Source: Udeniomyces pyricola (Eukaryota > Basidiomycota > Tremellomycetes > Cystofilobasidiales > Mrakiaceae). Taken from it: a stretch of DNA of 64,000 nucleotides. The notes under the pieces were generated by a model. It was given only the letters and a program-made list of their open reading frames with translations, was not told the origin of the DNA and ran no database searches. The DNA lies in NCBI GenBank assembly GCA_039545295.1, contig BCIK01000021.1, positions 310,001-374,000 of the forward strand, read 5' to 3'. The position numbers and the translations under genes are program-made. Numbering within the stretch: position 1 is the first letter of the stretch; each line of letters starts with the position of its first letter. This document shows positions 1 to 14,817 of this stretch, one piece after another.

Positions 1-1324
1 CCAACCCATCTTCCTGCTCTACAAACTCAAACGCTGGCACGACCAACGCCGCTCTCCCACTCTCCAACAACGTTCCAATCTCCTCACTCTCCCTCACCCG
101 CTTCCTGAAGTCCGTGCACGGCACAAAGTCGACATCGAGCATCATGATATAATCAGTTCGAGCAAAGAATCGGGCGAGGTTCCGTTGGAGGTTGAGTTGA
201 CGCGGGTGAGGAGAAAGCACGAGGTGGATATCGATGTAAAGTCGAAAGAGTGGGTGAGTCGTATACAGCTCATGGAGTGTTCGCAAGACCTCGAGAGAAG
301 ACGCGGTGGGATCCTCTTGGCTCCCATCGTCTGAGAGAAGTGGAGGGGAGAAACCTTCCGAAGGAGTCTCCGCCGTCGGCGTCGTCGTCACAGGTCGAGG
401 TGAAGGAAGGTAAAGCACGACCGAGATGGGTCCCCTGTATCTCTCGACGAGCGTCTTGAGCGCCTGAAATCGATCGGGCGTGATCATAGTCGTGACCGTG
501 ATATCTTTCTCTTCGAAGCCTTGATGGGTTTCTCCGCTGGCACGGTAGTAAAACGGGACGATGTCGAGTGGTTGAAGGGCTCGGGCAAACAGGGTCGAGA
601 ACAAATCGGGCGTAGAGAGGTAGTAGGCCGGTGTCGTTGTTGCTGGTGACGAGGAAGATGGTGTAGATGAGGAGAAGGATGAAAAGAGGCCGGAGGGAGT
701 AGTGAGATGGTGATGATGGGGAAGCGAAAGGAGGGAACGAGAGACGGGGAAGGAAGGCGACCAAGGGAGGTAAGATGAATCCGAAGGAGTTCTCGTCTCG
801 GCTACTGCCTGGGGTAAGGAAGGTGGCGGTGGGATATAACCTGACGAGAGTTGATTGAGTGCGTTGATGCTCAACGAGCCCGAGGAAGGTGTGGATGATG
901 ATGATGATGACGCCGACGACGATGTTATCCGGAGTTGATTAGCCAGCCAACTCTTCCATCGTTTATCGTCCGCGGCACCACTGTTCCCAACAGTATTCAT
1001 GGTCCCTCCTCCCTGAGCTCCACTGGACGAGTGTGAATATTCCAACGCGGCCAAATGATTGTTGATCTCTTTCTCTGAGTCTTCTCCAAACGCCCGTCCG
1101 ATGACTCTCGACGTGGTGTCCAAGACAGAAAACACGATCCAGCCGAGGAGCAACCAGCGAATCAACTTGCCCAGTTTTCCCTTTATTGGGATGCCCCACG
1201 AGAGTGGAGACGAGACTGTTGAGGGAGAGGGAGAGAAAAAGGACGATGTGGCAGGCGAGGAGGCATGGGAGGCGGACGAGGGAAGGAGGGGATACGAGGA
1301 GCTGTTTGGTTGGGAGATGGTCAT
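1..1324 (-). CDS. LARGE-type glycosyltransferase (GT49), 5' part
   Basis: The open frame runs without a break from an ATG at 1324 to the window edge, about 441 codons, and continues outside. It begins with a short Ser/Pro-rich cytosolic tail. One membrane segment follows near residues 55-75 (GKLIRWLLLGWIVFSVLD), then a Ser/Thr-rich stem: the plan of a type II Golgi enzyme. The catalytic part shows DITVTTMITPDRFQALK and GPISVVLYLPSP, then TDYIMMLDVDFVPC with the DxD metal/sugar-nucleotide motif, then ALVVPAFEF. This order matches family 49 (LARGE C-terminal domain, B4GAT1). In animals that family adds glucuronic acid or xylose to glycans; the fungal acceptor is unknown, so substrate is not inferred. 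The C-terminal half of the domain is off the window. The start is the first in-frame ATG before the membrane segment. Confidence 0.8.
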   Translation of the reverse strand, partial: MTISQPNSSSYPLLPSSASHASSPATSSFFSPSPSTVSSPLSWGIPIKGKLGKLIRWLLLGWIVFSVLDTTSRVIGRAFGEDSEKEINNHLAALEYSHSSSGAQGGGTMNTVGNSGAADDKRWKSWLANQLRITSSSASSSSSSTPSSGSLSINALNQLSSGYIPPPPSLPQAVAETRTPSDSSYLPWSPSFPVSRSLLSLPHHHHLTTPSGLFSSFSSSTPSSSSPATTTPAYYLSTPDLFSTLFARALQPLDIVPFYYRASGETHQGFEEKDITVTTMITPDRFQALKTLVERYRGPISVVLYLPSPRPVTTTPTAETPSEGFSPPLLSDDGSQEDPTASSLEVLRTLHELYTTHPLFRLYIDIHLVLSPHPRQLNLQRNLARFFARTDYIMMLDVDFVPCTDFRKRVRESEEIGTLLESGRAALVVPAFEFVEQEDGL

Positions 1325-2965
1325 GGCCGATGAACGAATATCCAGGCGAAAGCGAGTTGGATATGCGTAGAAGAGATCAACAAGGCTCTCTTTGTTGAGG
1401 AGGATGCTACGTGACTTTTTTAAGGGAGATAAGAGTAGATACGAAGCTGATGATCGAGGAACTGCATCGAGAGAGAGAGAAAAAGGCAAGTAAGGGAAGA
1501 AGGGGGGGGGGGGGGGGGGGGGGAGGAGGAGAGTGTACGGTGAAGTTGCGTTGGACAACGTCAGCAGCAGCAGCAGCGGTGCAGCATCGGCAGCAAGTGC
1601 AAATCAGAAGCCATCGTACCTTGGCAGGCGAAACTTGACCGCGGTTCCACGAGCTACTAGCGTTTGAAGCGAACGGTGAAATAGTACTTGAGAGGAGAAT
1701 GGCCGGCGCGAATCGAAGGGGAGACCGAGAAGAGGAAAGATGTCGAACCGTTTGGCGTGCCGATGGATACGAGTACGAGCCAAAGTTGGAGCGGTAACGA
1801 AGTTGAGAAGCGAGCGAAGATGGGCAGAGGCGTTGAGCAGGAGGAATCCAGAAATTCAAGCAAGGCAGAACTGGAAGGGCAAATAGAGGTCGATAGGTGG
1901 AGCCGCAGCGGATGATGTGAAGACTCCAAACGTCGAACTCAACCTCGACAGGGCAGCCGGGCGCGCCCAGCAAGGCCGAGACTTTGGGTGCACCGCTTTT
2001 CTCGGTTTACGCAATTTATATATATATACCAATATATACATTGAGATGTTATGTCCGAGTTGGTTTATATATAGTTCACACCCATGCATCATGAACCCAA
2101 GCCAGAGCCTTATAAGCAAAGACGCCAACTGCAGCAACATATCCAACATCCGCCGCATCTCGTACGAATCAAGTCGGGCATTCACATGCTTTGATTCCTT
2201 GGATTATTAACTTCTTTGGATAAGTGCAAGGAAAGCGACAAAAGCAAGCAGTACTGTTAATGAGACAAATCAGGCTGCAGGGGCCCGGGCGTCAAACAGA
2301 CTAGCTTTTCGATCTCAGTAGCCAGATATAAGGGGGAGGAGGACAGACGAGCTGAGGGAATGTGGGCCAGACTAGGTCGGGTGAGTGTGATGTGTGTGTT
2401 GTTGGGGATGGAGAGGGGGGGGGTAATTGAAAGAAAATAAAGAAGAGGGAGACCAAAGATTGAAAATCGTGATGATGTTGATAGTTAAAAAGAAAAGGAG
2501 GCTGGAAAGCTGAACAATAGGCTATGTAGGTCGTCAAGAAAAGGGTCGAGAAGAGAAAGGAAATGACAATCCGGGTATGAAACAGGTCGGGTTGGTTTCG
2601 TAAAGAAAGAGCTAGCTGATCAAGGCAAGGTGAGACGAGGGAGGGGACAGTCGACAAGCACGAGAGATGTAGAAGAGAAATCGAGTGTGGATTGAATGAT
2701 CGAGGCAAAGCAAGTAAGAGAGGGTAAGCGGAGGGAAGGAATATGCGGCGTGTGCGAGTGAGTGATAATAAAACGAAACAAAAACGCAGAAAAGATGTGA
2801 TGGGAGTGGATTCGAGGCACGGAGGCTAGGACCTGATGAACAGGTGACAATGGCAAGCTAGAAAAGTGTCCAGGAACTTGTAAAGAGGAAGGGTTTAAAA
2901 AGCACATACAACGGAAGCAAGACGAGAATGATAGAGAACCCTCAGAGGCATGCACCTACTCCCTC
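1325..2965. other. Intergenic: GT49 upstream and Ecl1-like downstream
   Basis: No convincing gene. It holds a 22-base G run (1502-1523), a short CAG run (about 1563-1577) and a TA-rich patch (2017-2045). The plus strand is strongly purine-rich from 2300 to 2900, which is the 3' flank of the minus-strand Ecl1-like gene. Open frames here are short and low in complexity. Confidence 0.6.
1502..1523. repeat. G homopolymer run
   Basis: Twenty-two consecutive G, upstream of the GT49 start. Length may be unreliable because such runs sequence badly. It belongs to a window-wide set of long G or C runs confined to introns and intergenic DNA. Confidence 0.9.
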
Positions 2966-5645
2966 TCAGCCGCCAAAGAAGAACAGCTTCTGTCCATTCC
3001 CGACCCCCGACCCGCCGCTACCCAAACCAGCCCCACCATCATCTCCCACAGTCGCCGAGCTGACGACCCTAGGGATGTCATACATGCGCTCACCCTCGCC
3101 CCACGACCAGCTGTTCTTGGGCTGCTCCCGACGAACATGACCTCCGGCAAGTCTCTGCTCCCTCTCCCTCTCCTTAGCTTGCCTCCTTGCACTCGCGCCC
3201 CCACCACCCCCAAACATTCCGCTCCCTTCCTCGTCCGCGTCACCAGAAGAACGCGAGCTCTTGCTCTTGCCCCCACTGCTGTTCGAGGTCGACGACGAGG
3301 CGTTGGACGAGCAGCTTTCTGTGCTGAGCGCCATCGAAGACCTACGGAGCAACGATTCGGATCGACGCGAGGAGGACAGGCCGACAGACGACTGGGTTGG
3401 GGTGTTGTTGCGAATTTTACCGCCGTCGTGGTGGCCGGAAACATTCCGGGGCGAAGACGAGCAAGGAATCGGACGAAGAGGATGCGAGCTAGAGAGGACT
3501 GTTACGTTGCCGTTTGACGAGTTGGTCGAGTCCGAAGATCGGTCGCGGACGTTGGAAGACGAACTTGGCCCAAGCTGGAGAGTGTCTCGCCCACGTTCGA
3601 GATCACCAGCCTTCCACCCAGAGCTACTCGTCCGTCGAGAGGAGAACGAGGCTCGATGCGAGACGGCCGAAGAGATAGATGCTGAGGACCGATGAGAAGA
3701 GAAGCTCGCAGCGTAAGCGGCATACAGCGAGGCCGTCGCTGGGGCCGATCCGGGTTCGAACTGGTGAATGTTGTAGGGGTCAAATTGCGGCACGTTGGCC
3801 GTGAAGCCCGTCGAGGAAGTCTGTGAACTGAGCGAGGTCGTCGAGCCTGAAGGACGAATGAGGGAGGCTGAAAGAGGGTTGCCGTGCGTGGTGCAGTACG
3901 AAACGGAAGACGGCGAGCCCCGCACAGACTGAGAATGGGACATGGAGCGGTGCTTGACGTCATGCTGACGCTGCGACTGACAAGGCGAAAGCGCCGAGTT
4001 ACTGCGAGGAAGGAGGTGGTGGGCTGCGTGGGCGCCATTTTGGTGATGCTGAGAGGGAGTCGCGGCGTAGCGGGCCGAAGTCGACGAAAAGCCGAATGTC
4101 AACTGAGGGGCTGTTAAGGGCGGTGGAGGAACGAGGTTTTGAGCGGAGATAGGTCGAATGAGCGTCGGTTCAAGCGTCGGAAGCGCAGGTGCGAGGGGGG
4201 TCATTCGTTTGGGAGCAGGGTTGCTGTTGCCATTGATACCAGAGTGCGAGGTGGTCGAGGAGAAGAGAGAATTGAGGGAATCCGAGGACGAAAGTGTCGT
4301 CGTCGAACGCGGGCCTCTTGCATGAGCCTCGCCACGAGAGCTCGTCCGAGAAGTTTGGGCACAAGATCCAGCACCGACAGCTCGGCCAAGCGTCGGATGA
4401 GGCGTTTCCTCGTCGTCACCATGCTGCCGGACAAAGTAATCTCCTCCCTCACTATCGCTCCCACTGATGAAAAAAGGACTCGACGGCGAGCAGTCGCTGT
4501 CCCGACGGGTCGATTGCCCATCCCGCCCGGTGCCAGGCCGCCGCCCGCTGTCAGGCGAGTCGCGAGGCGACTTGTTGGAGAGATGCATGTCGTTGAGCGC
4601 GTTCGCCCAGTAGCCGTCAATGAATCCGGTCGAGCTAGGCGAATAAGACGACAGATGGGTCGTCAGGGCAAAGGAAGAGCGCGATTCATCGAGTTTCTGG
4701 CAGGCTGCCGAGCAGTAGAGCGGCGAGTGTGGCTCTTCGGCAGGCGCAGCCGGTGTAGGGGTCGGCGCTGCCGCTGCTGAGGAGACGGTCGTAGCAGGTC
4801 CGGATAGGGCCGGAACAACTGGGACCTTGCCAGATGAGGGACGCTTGGCGAGCATGGGAGGCTTGGGGGGCGCCGCGCCGGAGGAAAGCGACGAGGCCTG
4901 GTCAAAAGTGGCGGTTGCCGTCGTCGTGGCGGCGATGGGCGGAGGGGGTGGTGGGGCATCTGGTAGGACGAAGCGGGTCGACGCCGTTGGGTTGGTGTTC
5001 GTCGGTGGTCGCGCCTTGCAAGGAGGCGAAACAGATGACAAAAGGATCAAAGGAAGCGAGCGAGAGGGATCGAGTTCGTAAGGCGGGTTGTTGATCCATC
5101 GGGCGAGCGAGCGAAACAGATCACGAGATAACCACGGGCAGAGAGGAAGGATGAACCAAAGTGAGCAACTGGATGAGGATGTATGCACAAAGCCGTTGTG
5201 GTGAACAAGTCCGAGGGGACCGGCGAACAAGCGTTCCGAGAAACGCCGAGCGAACGATATGCATGCAAGGGAGTCAGAAAGACAAGGGGAGCTAGGGACG
5301 GCTGGCGCCTCCTTGCTTCCCTTTCTTTCCTCCGGTCCAGCTTTGATCAAAGCCCGGTCCAGCTCTAGCCGATGCCGCCGGATCGATGTCCCACTTTCCA
5401 TCGGACCATCCAACTCGAATGCTCACCTTGATGGTTCCCGTCTTACTCCGCCTGAACGTCGGCGCGATGGGAGTGATAAACTTGCCGGGCGGTCCCTTCT
5501 TGACGGGCGCGGCTACCGCCCCTCCTCCGGCTGCTGACGCCTTTCTCGAAGCCACCGTCGACGTCGTGCGGACGCGTACTTGAGGGATTCGCTTGTCGCA
5601 CACGGGACACCATGTCTCGAGGAAGTCGTCGTCGGCGTCAAACAT
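2966..5645 (-). CDS. Ecl1-family-like zinc-motif protein, long form
   Basis: Exon 1 is 5645-5427. A 412-base intron follows (donor GTGAGC, acceptor about 5015), then one long exon from about 5014 to the TGA at 2966-2968. The phases agree (both 0). The N-terminus carries WCPVCDKR, and after a long Pro/Ala/Ser linker comes LYCSAACQKLDES. CxxC plus YCSxxCxxxD is the signature of the Ecl1 family (extender of chronological lifespan), small fungal stress and ageing regulators thought to bind zinc. The rest, roughly 600 residues, is Ser-rich and disordered, with many SSS and RRxS stretches that look like phosphorylation sites, ending in a Gly-rich tail. Typical yeast members are about 80 residues, so this one is much longer and its two Cys pairs lie far apart. 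Family assignment rests on the Cys motifs alone. Confidence 0.62.
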
Positions 5646-6198
5646 GGCGCGGTGCGAGAAAGACTAAGGAAGAGGGCGACACGGGGGGGAGAGGGAAGAA
5701 GGAAGGGGGGGGGGGGGGGGGGAAGGCGCAGACGCAGAGCCAAAGAGACAGGGAATCCGGAGTCCGGCAGTCGTCGGAAAAGGGACGCAAGGGTTCGGGA
5801 GGAGAGGAAGGAGCAAACAAAGCGAGGCGGAAGAGGTGCCGGCTTATGTCGTTGTCGTTGTCGCAGCGAAAAAGCACAGATGAGAGGAAGTCGAGGAAGA
5901 TGAGACAGATAGGCGTGTGTCTGAAGCAAGCGACAGAGAGAGATAGCAAGAGGGGAAGGTTGCAAGAAGGGAAAAAGCCGGTCAAAGAATGGGCAAAGGC
6001 GAGAATGTGTTCGGTCTCCAAAGGGGCGTGAGCGCGCGCGGAAAGTGGCGAGGGGCGGGTAGACTCAAGACGGCGTATGAGCACGATCGGCGACAGGAGT
6101 GTGGGATGGGACTGGGGCGAGGTGAATGCGTTGGGGTCGTCGCAGGACCGGGGAGGATGAAGAATGCAGTGGTGGTGAAGAGAAGGGCGACGTTGTGC

Positions 6199-6222
6199 GA
6201 GAGAGAGAGAGAGAGAGAGAGC
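6199..6222. repeat. GA dinucleotide microsatellite
   Basis: About twelve GA units in the 5' flank of the Ecl1-like gene, read as CT on that gene's strand. Confidence 0.9.
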
Positions 6223-7122
6223 AACAATATCGCGGGGAAGGAGAGAAAGGAGCAAAAGGAGTTTTAGAGAGTCCGTCGAGATTCGATCGATTGGGCGGAT
6301 CACGGAATTCAACATTCATCGACTCATCGCTCTCCAGCATGTCCAGCCGGCCTATTTGCATGATGCAGATGATCTGATTCGTCCCAATCTCGCTCGGTTT
6401 GGGATATGGACATATTCTCTGCATATGAGCCAGAGACCTCTTCAGCCATCAGCCATAGCGGCTTTACCTTCCCATCCTAGCGGCCGCACAACAATAACGA
6501 GGGCGCGCGCAGCAGCATAGCTCAGAGCGCTGATCCCCGTAATGTTAGATATGTCAGCACGCGGTGCAGATCGTCATCACTCAACTCAACAGACGCCCCT
6601 CTCGTTTCTTCCCCGTCTACATGACGTTGTGATGAACCTCTCTGATAGATCCCCTAAGCTGTGTACTCGTCCTCGCTCTTCCTCCTTACTTTGCTTCTCG
6701 CTTTGCTCTCTTTCCCTTTCTGCAATATCCGCGGGGTTCGGAGCGAATTTCGACCGCGGGGAAATCAGGGGCCAGCTTGGGGGTCGAAGCTCGAAGCGGA
6801 TACGTTACCCGATGACGCGTCTGCGACTTCAAGCGCGTCTTGACAGCCTTGACAGGTTGGTGACACTGTGTCTACCTTGTGAGTCCTCTCAGGATACGCG
6901 TATACGCTCAATCAGCATGTATCAAGACTGCTCCGGCTGTACTCGGGAGGTCGATATCGCTGGCAGGACCGAGTGCGCATCGAACGGCCCGGTCCGGTAT
7001 CGCAATCTGCTGCCTCCGAACCAGAGCTGCTGCTGCGCCTTGAGCAGAAATCGCATGCCGATCTTGTCCCAAATCCGCTGGCTCGATGGTCGAGCTGGTC
7101 ATCAAACGTCACACGTCAACCT

Positions 7123-7186
7123 GTCAACGTGTCAACGTGTCAACGTGCCAACGTGTTTACGTGCCAACGTGTCAACGTGTCAACCG
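7123..7186. repeat. Tandem array of eight GTCAACGT octamers
   Basis: Eight consecutive 8-base units. Units 1, 2, 3 and 7 are exactly GTCAACGT. The others differ by one to three bases (GCCAACGT twice, GTTTACGT, GTCAACCG). A related GTCAAC also sits just upstream at 7115. It lies about 650 bases upstream of the reductase start and 1.5 kb upstream of the Ecl1-like start. Each junction makes an ACGTG core. Confidence 0.9.
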
Positions 7187-7841
7187 CCGGTCGCGTCGTC
7201 ATTTCTTGAGCTGGATCCTGCATCGTTCGACAGAGTTATCTTTGAGGGTGACATTCGAAGCGTTGCCAAAGTAGACCCTTTGGCTGACAGCGCGGTTAGG
7301 AGAGAAGCCTCCGCGTACAGCGCCGATTTTTATCAAGAGGCAGTATAGACAGCATGAGTAATGACGTTATACACACAGGTATACAGTAGTTTGTGTGTGC
7401 AAGCAGTGCAGAATCAGGCCGGTACGTTGTAGAAACAACGGTTGCGAAGGACGCGACCCGGCCGGCCCTCGCGTTCTGGGCGCAGGCATGCATGCGTAGC
7501 GTTGGGGTGAAAACGTGGATGTGTAGCACCAGGCATTTGAGTGAATGAACAACATCGGGCAAAAGCGTCATATGTATGTATACATGCCGAGCAAGGGACC
7601 TAGATAGTTAAGCGAGCGATGATGAATGATTGGTAGAGAGCGGCACTCCATGTACGATGATACAGCATCATGATCGAATTCCACGAACAACACCCTCGAT
7701 TTGTTCACCAGCGCCAATCATGCACAGCCTTTCGGATATTTGTAGCAGCATCGGGCGAGCCAAACTTCCCCAACCAAATCTCGTTGGCCGGCTAACCGCT
7801 CTCTCTTAGACCTCATCTCATCCTCGCCTTCTCCCATCGTC

Positions 7842-9917
7842 ATGGCGTCTCTCTTACACGATTATCCTCGTCCGTGTACATCTTCTGCATTACATCGGCC
7901 GGCTCGACCTGGCTCTAACCGATTTCCTATCCATTTCTCCTCGAAAACATCTGCCTTTTCTACCCCATAGTCCTCTCTTCCGCATTGGCTGTCGTCGGCG
8001 GTCTCTACCTCGTTTCGCACTTGTACGATGCTATCAAGCTTGCTGCTCAGCTCTTTGTCATCAAGGGTCAAAGTGTTAGTCATCTTGGTCATCTTCTGAG
8101 CAGCCCTTGTAAACGAAACCCTGATATGTCGCATGTTGAACACGCCATCGTCTCATGGGTCACGAAGCAGATGTGTACTGACGCAGTCGTTTCTTCTTAT
8201 TTCTTTGCCCTCGTTTTCGATCTTCCTTGGCTTCATGCGTTATATTTCGCTCTGACTCCCCTCACTTTATCTCTAAACGGATGATGAGTCATTTCAGCTG
8301 AAAAAGTACGGCGCTGGCAAGGGAGCTTGGGCAGGTGAAATCTCCATCTTCTCCTGATCTTTCACCGTCGCCTGTTATCTTCTCAATCAGACACGCGACT
8401 GAATCGGGACCTTTCTCGTCATACGGACACTCCTGCATACAGCTGTCACTGGACCTACAGGAGATCTTGGCCTTGCGTTCTCTCGTCAGCTCGCGCAGAA
8501 AGGCTTCAACGTCGTCCTCATCGGTCGAAACGCGTCCAAACTGCAGGAACTTGGTGTTGAACTCCGTACGTCCTCACCCTTCACTCCACCTCCCCTCCCA
8601 ACGCTAGAGACAACGTATGTCGGAACTGCCTCTTCTAACCGCTACTACTTGTTTCACGTAGGCGATAAGTACAAGGTCCAGACCAAAGAGGTCGTCCTTG
8701 ACTTTGGTGCACCCAAGGAGAAGGCTTTCGAGGAGCTCAAGCAGCTCGCTCAACAGCTTGAGATCAATGTTCTCGGTGAGCCCATCTCTTCTCGCCTCTG
8801 TTTCGTAGATTTTTGGTCCATCGCAAGTATCTCATCTGGTCGGAAGCTAAAATGTTTATACATTGCTGCATGGCCAGTCAACAATGCTGGCGTCTCGCAT
8901 GAGATGCCTGTTTACTTTGCCGAGACGTCATCTACGGAGCTCAACTCGATTCTTGACGTCGTAAGATTCACCCCATTCCCTCATCAGTGTTTCGCTCACA
9001 TTCTTACTCTGTTGAAGTCCTTTCTCTGATGGTCTCTCTGTCCTCGCTTTCACGTTTTGCGAATCTCATAGAACATCAAGTCCACTCTCCTCACGACCCA
9101 GAGTCTCCTTCCTGCCATGCTCTCCCGTCGAACCGGTCTCGTTCTCACTATCGGCTCGTTCTCAGCTCTGGTCCCAAGTGCAATGTTGGCGACTTACTCG
9201 GGAAGCAAAGCGTTCCTCGAGCGATGGAGTCAAGCCCTTGGAGAAGAGACCAAGGAGTTTGGGGTCGACATTCAGCTGGTCGTGCCTTACTTTGTCGTGC
9301 GTTTCTTTCTCCATCTCTCTTTCTCTGTTGCCTTCTCTCCCTTCTTTTCTCTGTATTTTTCATGCGTCTGGTGTGTCTCTAAGCTTTCTAATACTGATGC
9401 TTTGTATTTCCTTGTTGTAGGTCTCATCTATGTCGAAGATTCGTCGACCGTCTCTCCTTATCCCGACCGCACCTGCCTTTGTCCGATCGACCCTTTCCTC
9501 GCTCGGTCAATCACGCGGTGCCGGACCGAGAGTCTACACGTCCACTCCCTACTGGACTCATGCTATCTTTGACTACGTTCTCAGAGTGACGGGTCTGGGT
9601 GGTGCGTTTGCGATTTCCAAAGGATTAGGTGAGTCTCCAAAAAAAGGTCCCTTTACATATGATGAGTTCTTGGCATCGTCCGTTCGAGCTTGTCTCTAAG
9701 TGACTTTGCTAGATCTCTGCTGACGTTGAGGGAAAAACATCTGTGTTGGGTATGCGTGAACGGTCCTGACGATGTGTGTCGGATGGAATTGGGTGATGCT
9801 TTACTTTGTTCTTGTTTCTTTTTTTTTCCTTTGTCTCGGGTGGTTCAATCAGCCATGCACAAGGATATCCGACGACGGGCCCTCAAGAAGAAGGAGAGGG
9901 AAGCTAAGCAGCAGTAG
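7842..9917 (+). CDS. IFA38: Very-long-chain 3-oxoacyl-CoA reductase
   Basis: This enzyme reduces 3-ketoacyl-CoA with NADPH in the ER fatty-acid elongation cycle (yeast Ifa38, human HSD17B12). Nine exons: 7842-7875 (or 7869), 7971-8074, 8298-8334, 8443-8565, 8662-8775, 8878-8960, 9072-9296, 9421-9628 and 9853-9917, giving about 330 residues. One membrane helix near the N-terminus precedes an SDR fold: nucleotide loop VTGPTGDLG, NNAG, then catalytic N (LDVNIKS), S (GSFSA) and YxxxK (YSGSK). PYFVVSSMSKIR follows as in the family. The C-terminus is lysine-rich (KKKEREAKQQ), in keeping with ER retention. Intron 1 has a clear CTAAC branch site at 7914-7918 and acceptor TAG at 7970. Its donor is either GTCCGT or GTACAT; both keep frame, so residues 9-11 are uncertain. 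Confidence 0.9.
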
Positions 9918-10329
9918 ATAGACCGAGAGACATAGCAAGATAGCTTTTCTCTTGTACCTGATGCTACGAGCGGATTGGAGGCGAAAGAGGAACAAGGGAA
10001 TCGGCGTCACTTTCAGTCAATTTTCTCTACCAGGGCTTAGATGGAAGAACATGCTAAATAATCAATGCGGTTTAACTTTGATACTCAGAGCTATAGCGGG
10101 AAATATGTAGGAAAAGAATAGTGAGACTGAAATGATTTCAAGATCGAGGAGACGAGCCTGAAAAAGAAGACAGAAAAGTAAAGAAAAAGCCAAAAATGGG
10201 CGACGCGTCGGAGCGACGCGCACTTCTGAACACGCGCGTAGGTAGGACAAACAACCGGTTTCCATTCCCCCCTCCTACACCTCCACACATCCAACCTCGC
10301 TTTCCCCTGCCCCTCCACGCTCAGCTCGA
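9918..10329. other. Reductase 3' flank and MCM3 promoter
   Basis: Reductase and MCM3 are in tandem. This stretch holds the 3' end of the first and, at 10203-10240, a cluster of ACGCG elements listed separately. No gene seen. Confidence 0.6.
10203..10240. promoter_or_regulatory. MluI cell-cycle box cluster before MCM3
   Basis: A perfect ACGCGT palindrome at 10203-10208, ACGCG again at 10216-10220, and CACGCGCG from about 10231, all 90-130 bases before the MCM3 ATG. ACGCGT is the MCB bound by the Swi6/Mbp1-type factor MBF, which drives G1/S transcription of replication genes in yeasts. Its place before a replication gene makes function likely. Binding itself is inferred. Confidence 0.6.

Positions 10330-14817
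<4,488 letters not shown>

Larger units (their letters stand above)
5646..7841. other. Long divergent intergenic region
   Basis: Lies between the Ecl1-like gene (-) and the reductase (+). From 5646 to 6270 the plus strand is purine-rich, with a G run (5706-5722) and a GA microsatellite (6199-6222). The middle holds an octamer tandem array (7123-7186) inside an unsupported 268-codon open frame (6542-7348). I recognise no gene in it. Its length suggests a complex promoter or an unrecognised transcript. Confidence 0.5.

Noticed and set aside
1407..1973. 188-codon minus-strand frame upstream of the GT49 gene
   Set aside because: Low complexity (poly-Pro from the G run); no splice path into the GT49 frame is needed.
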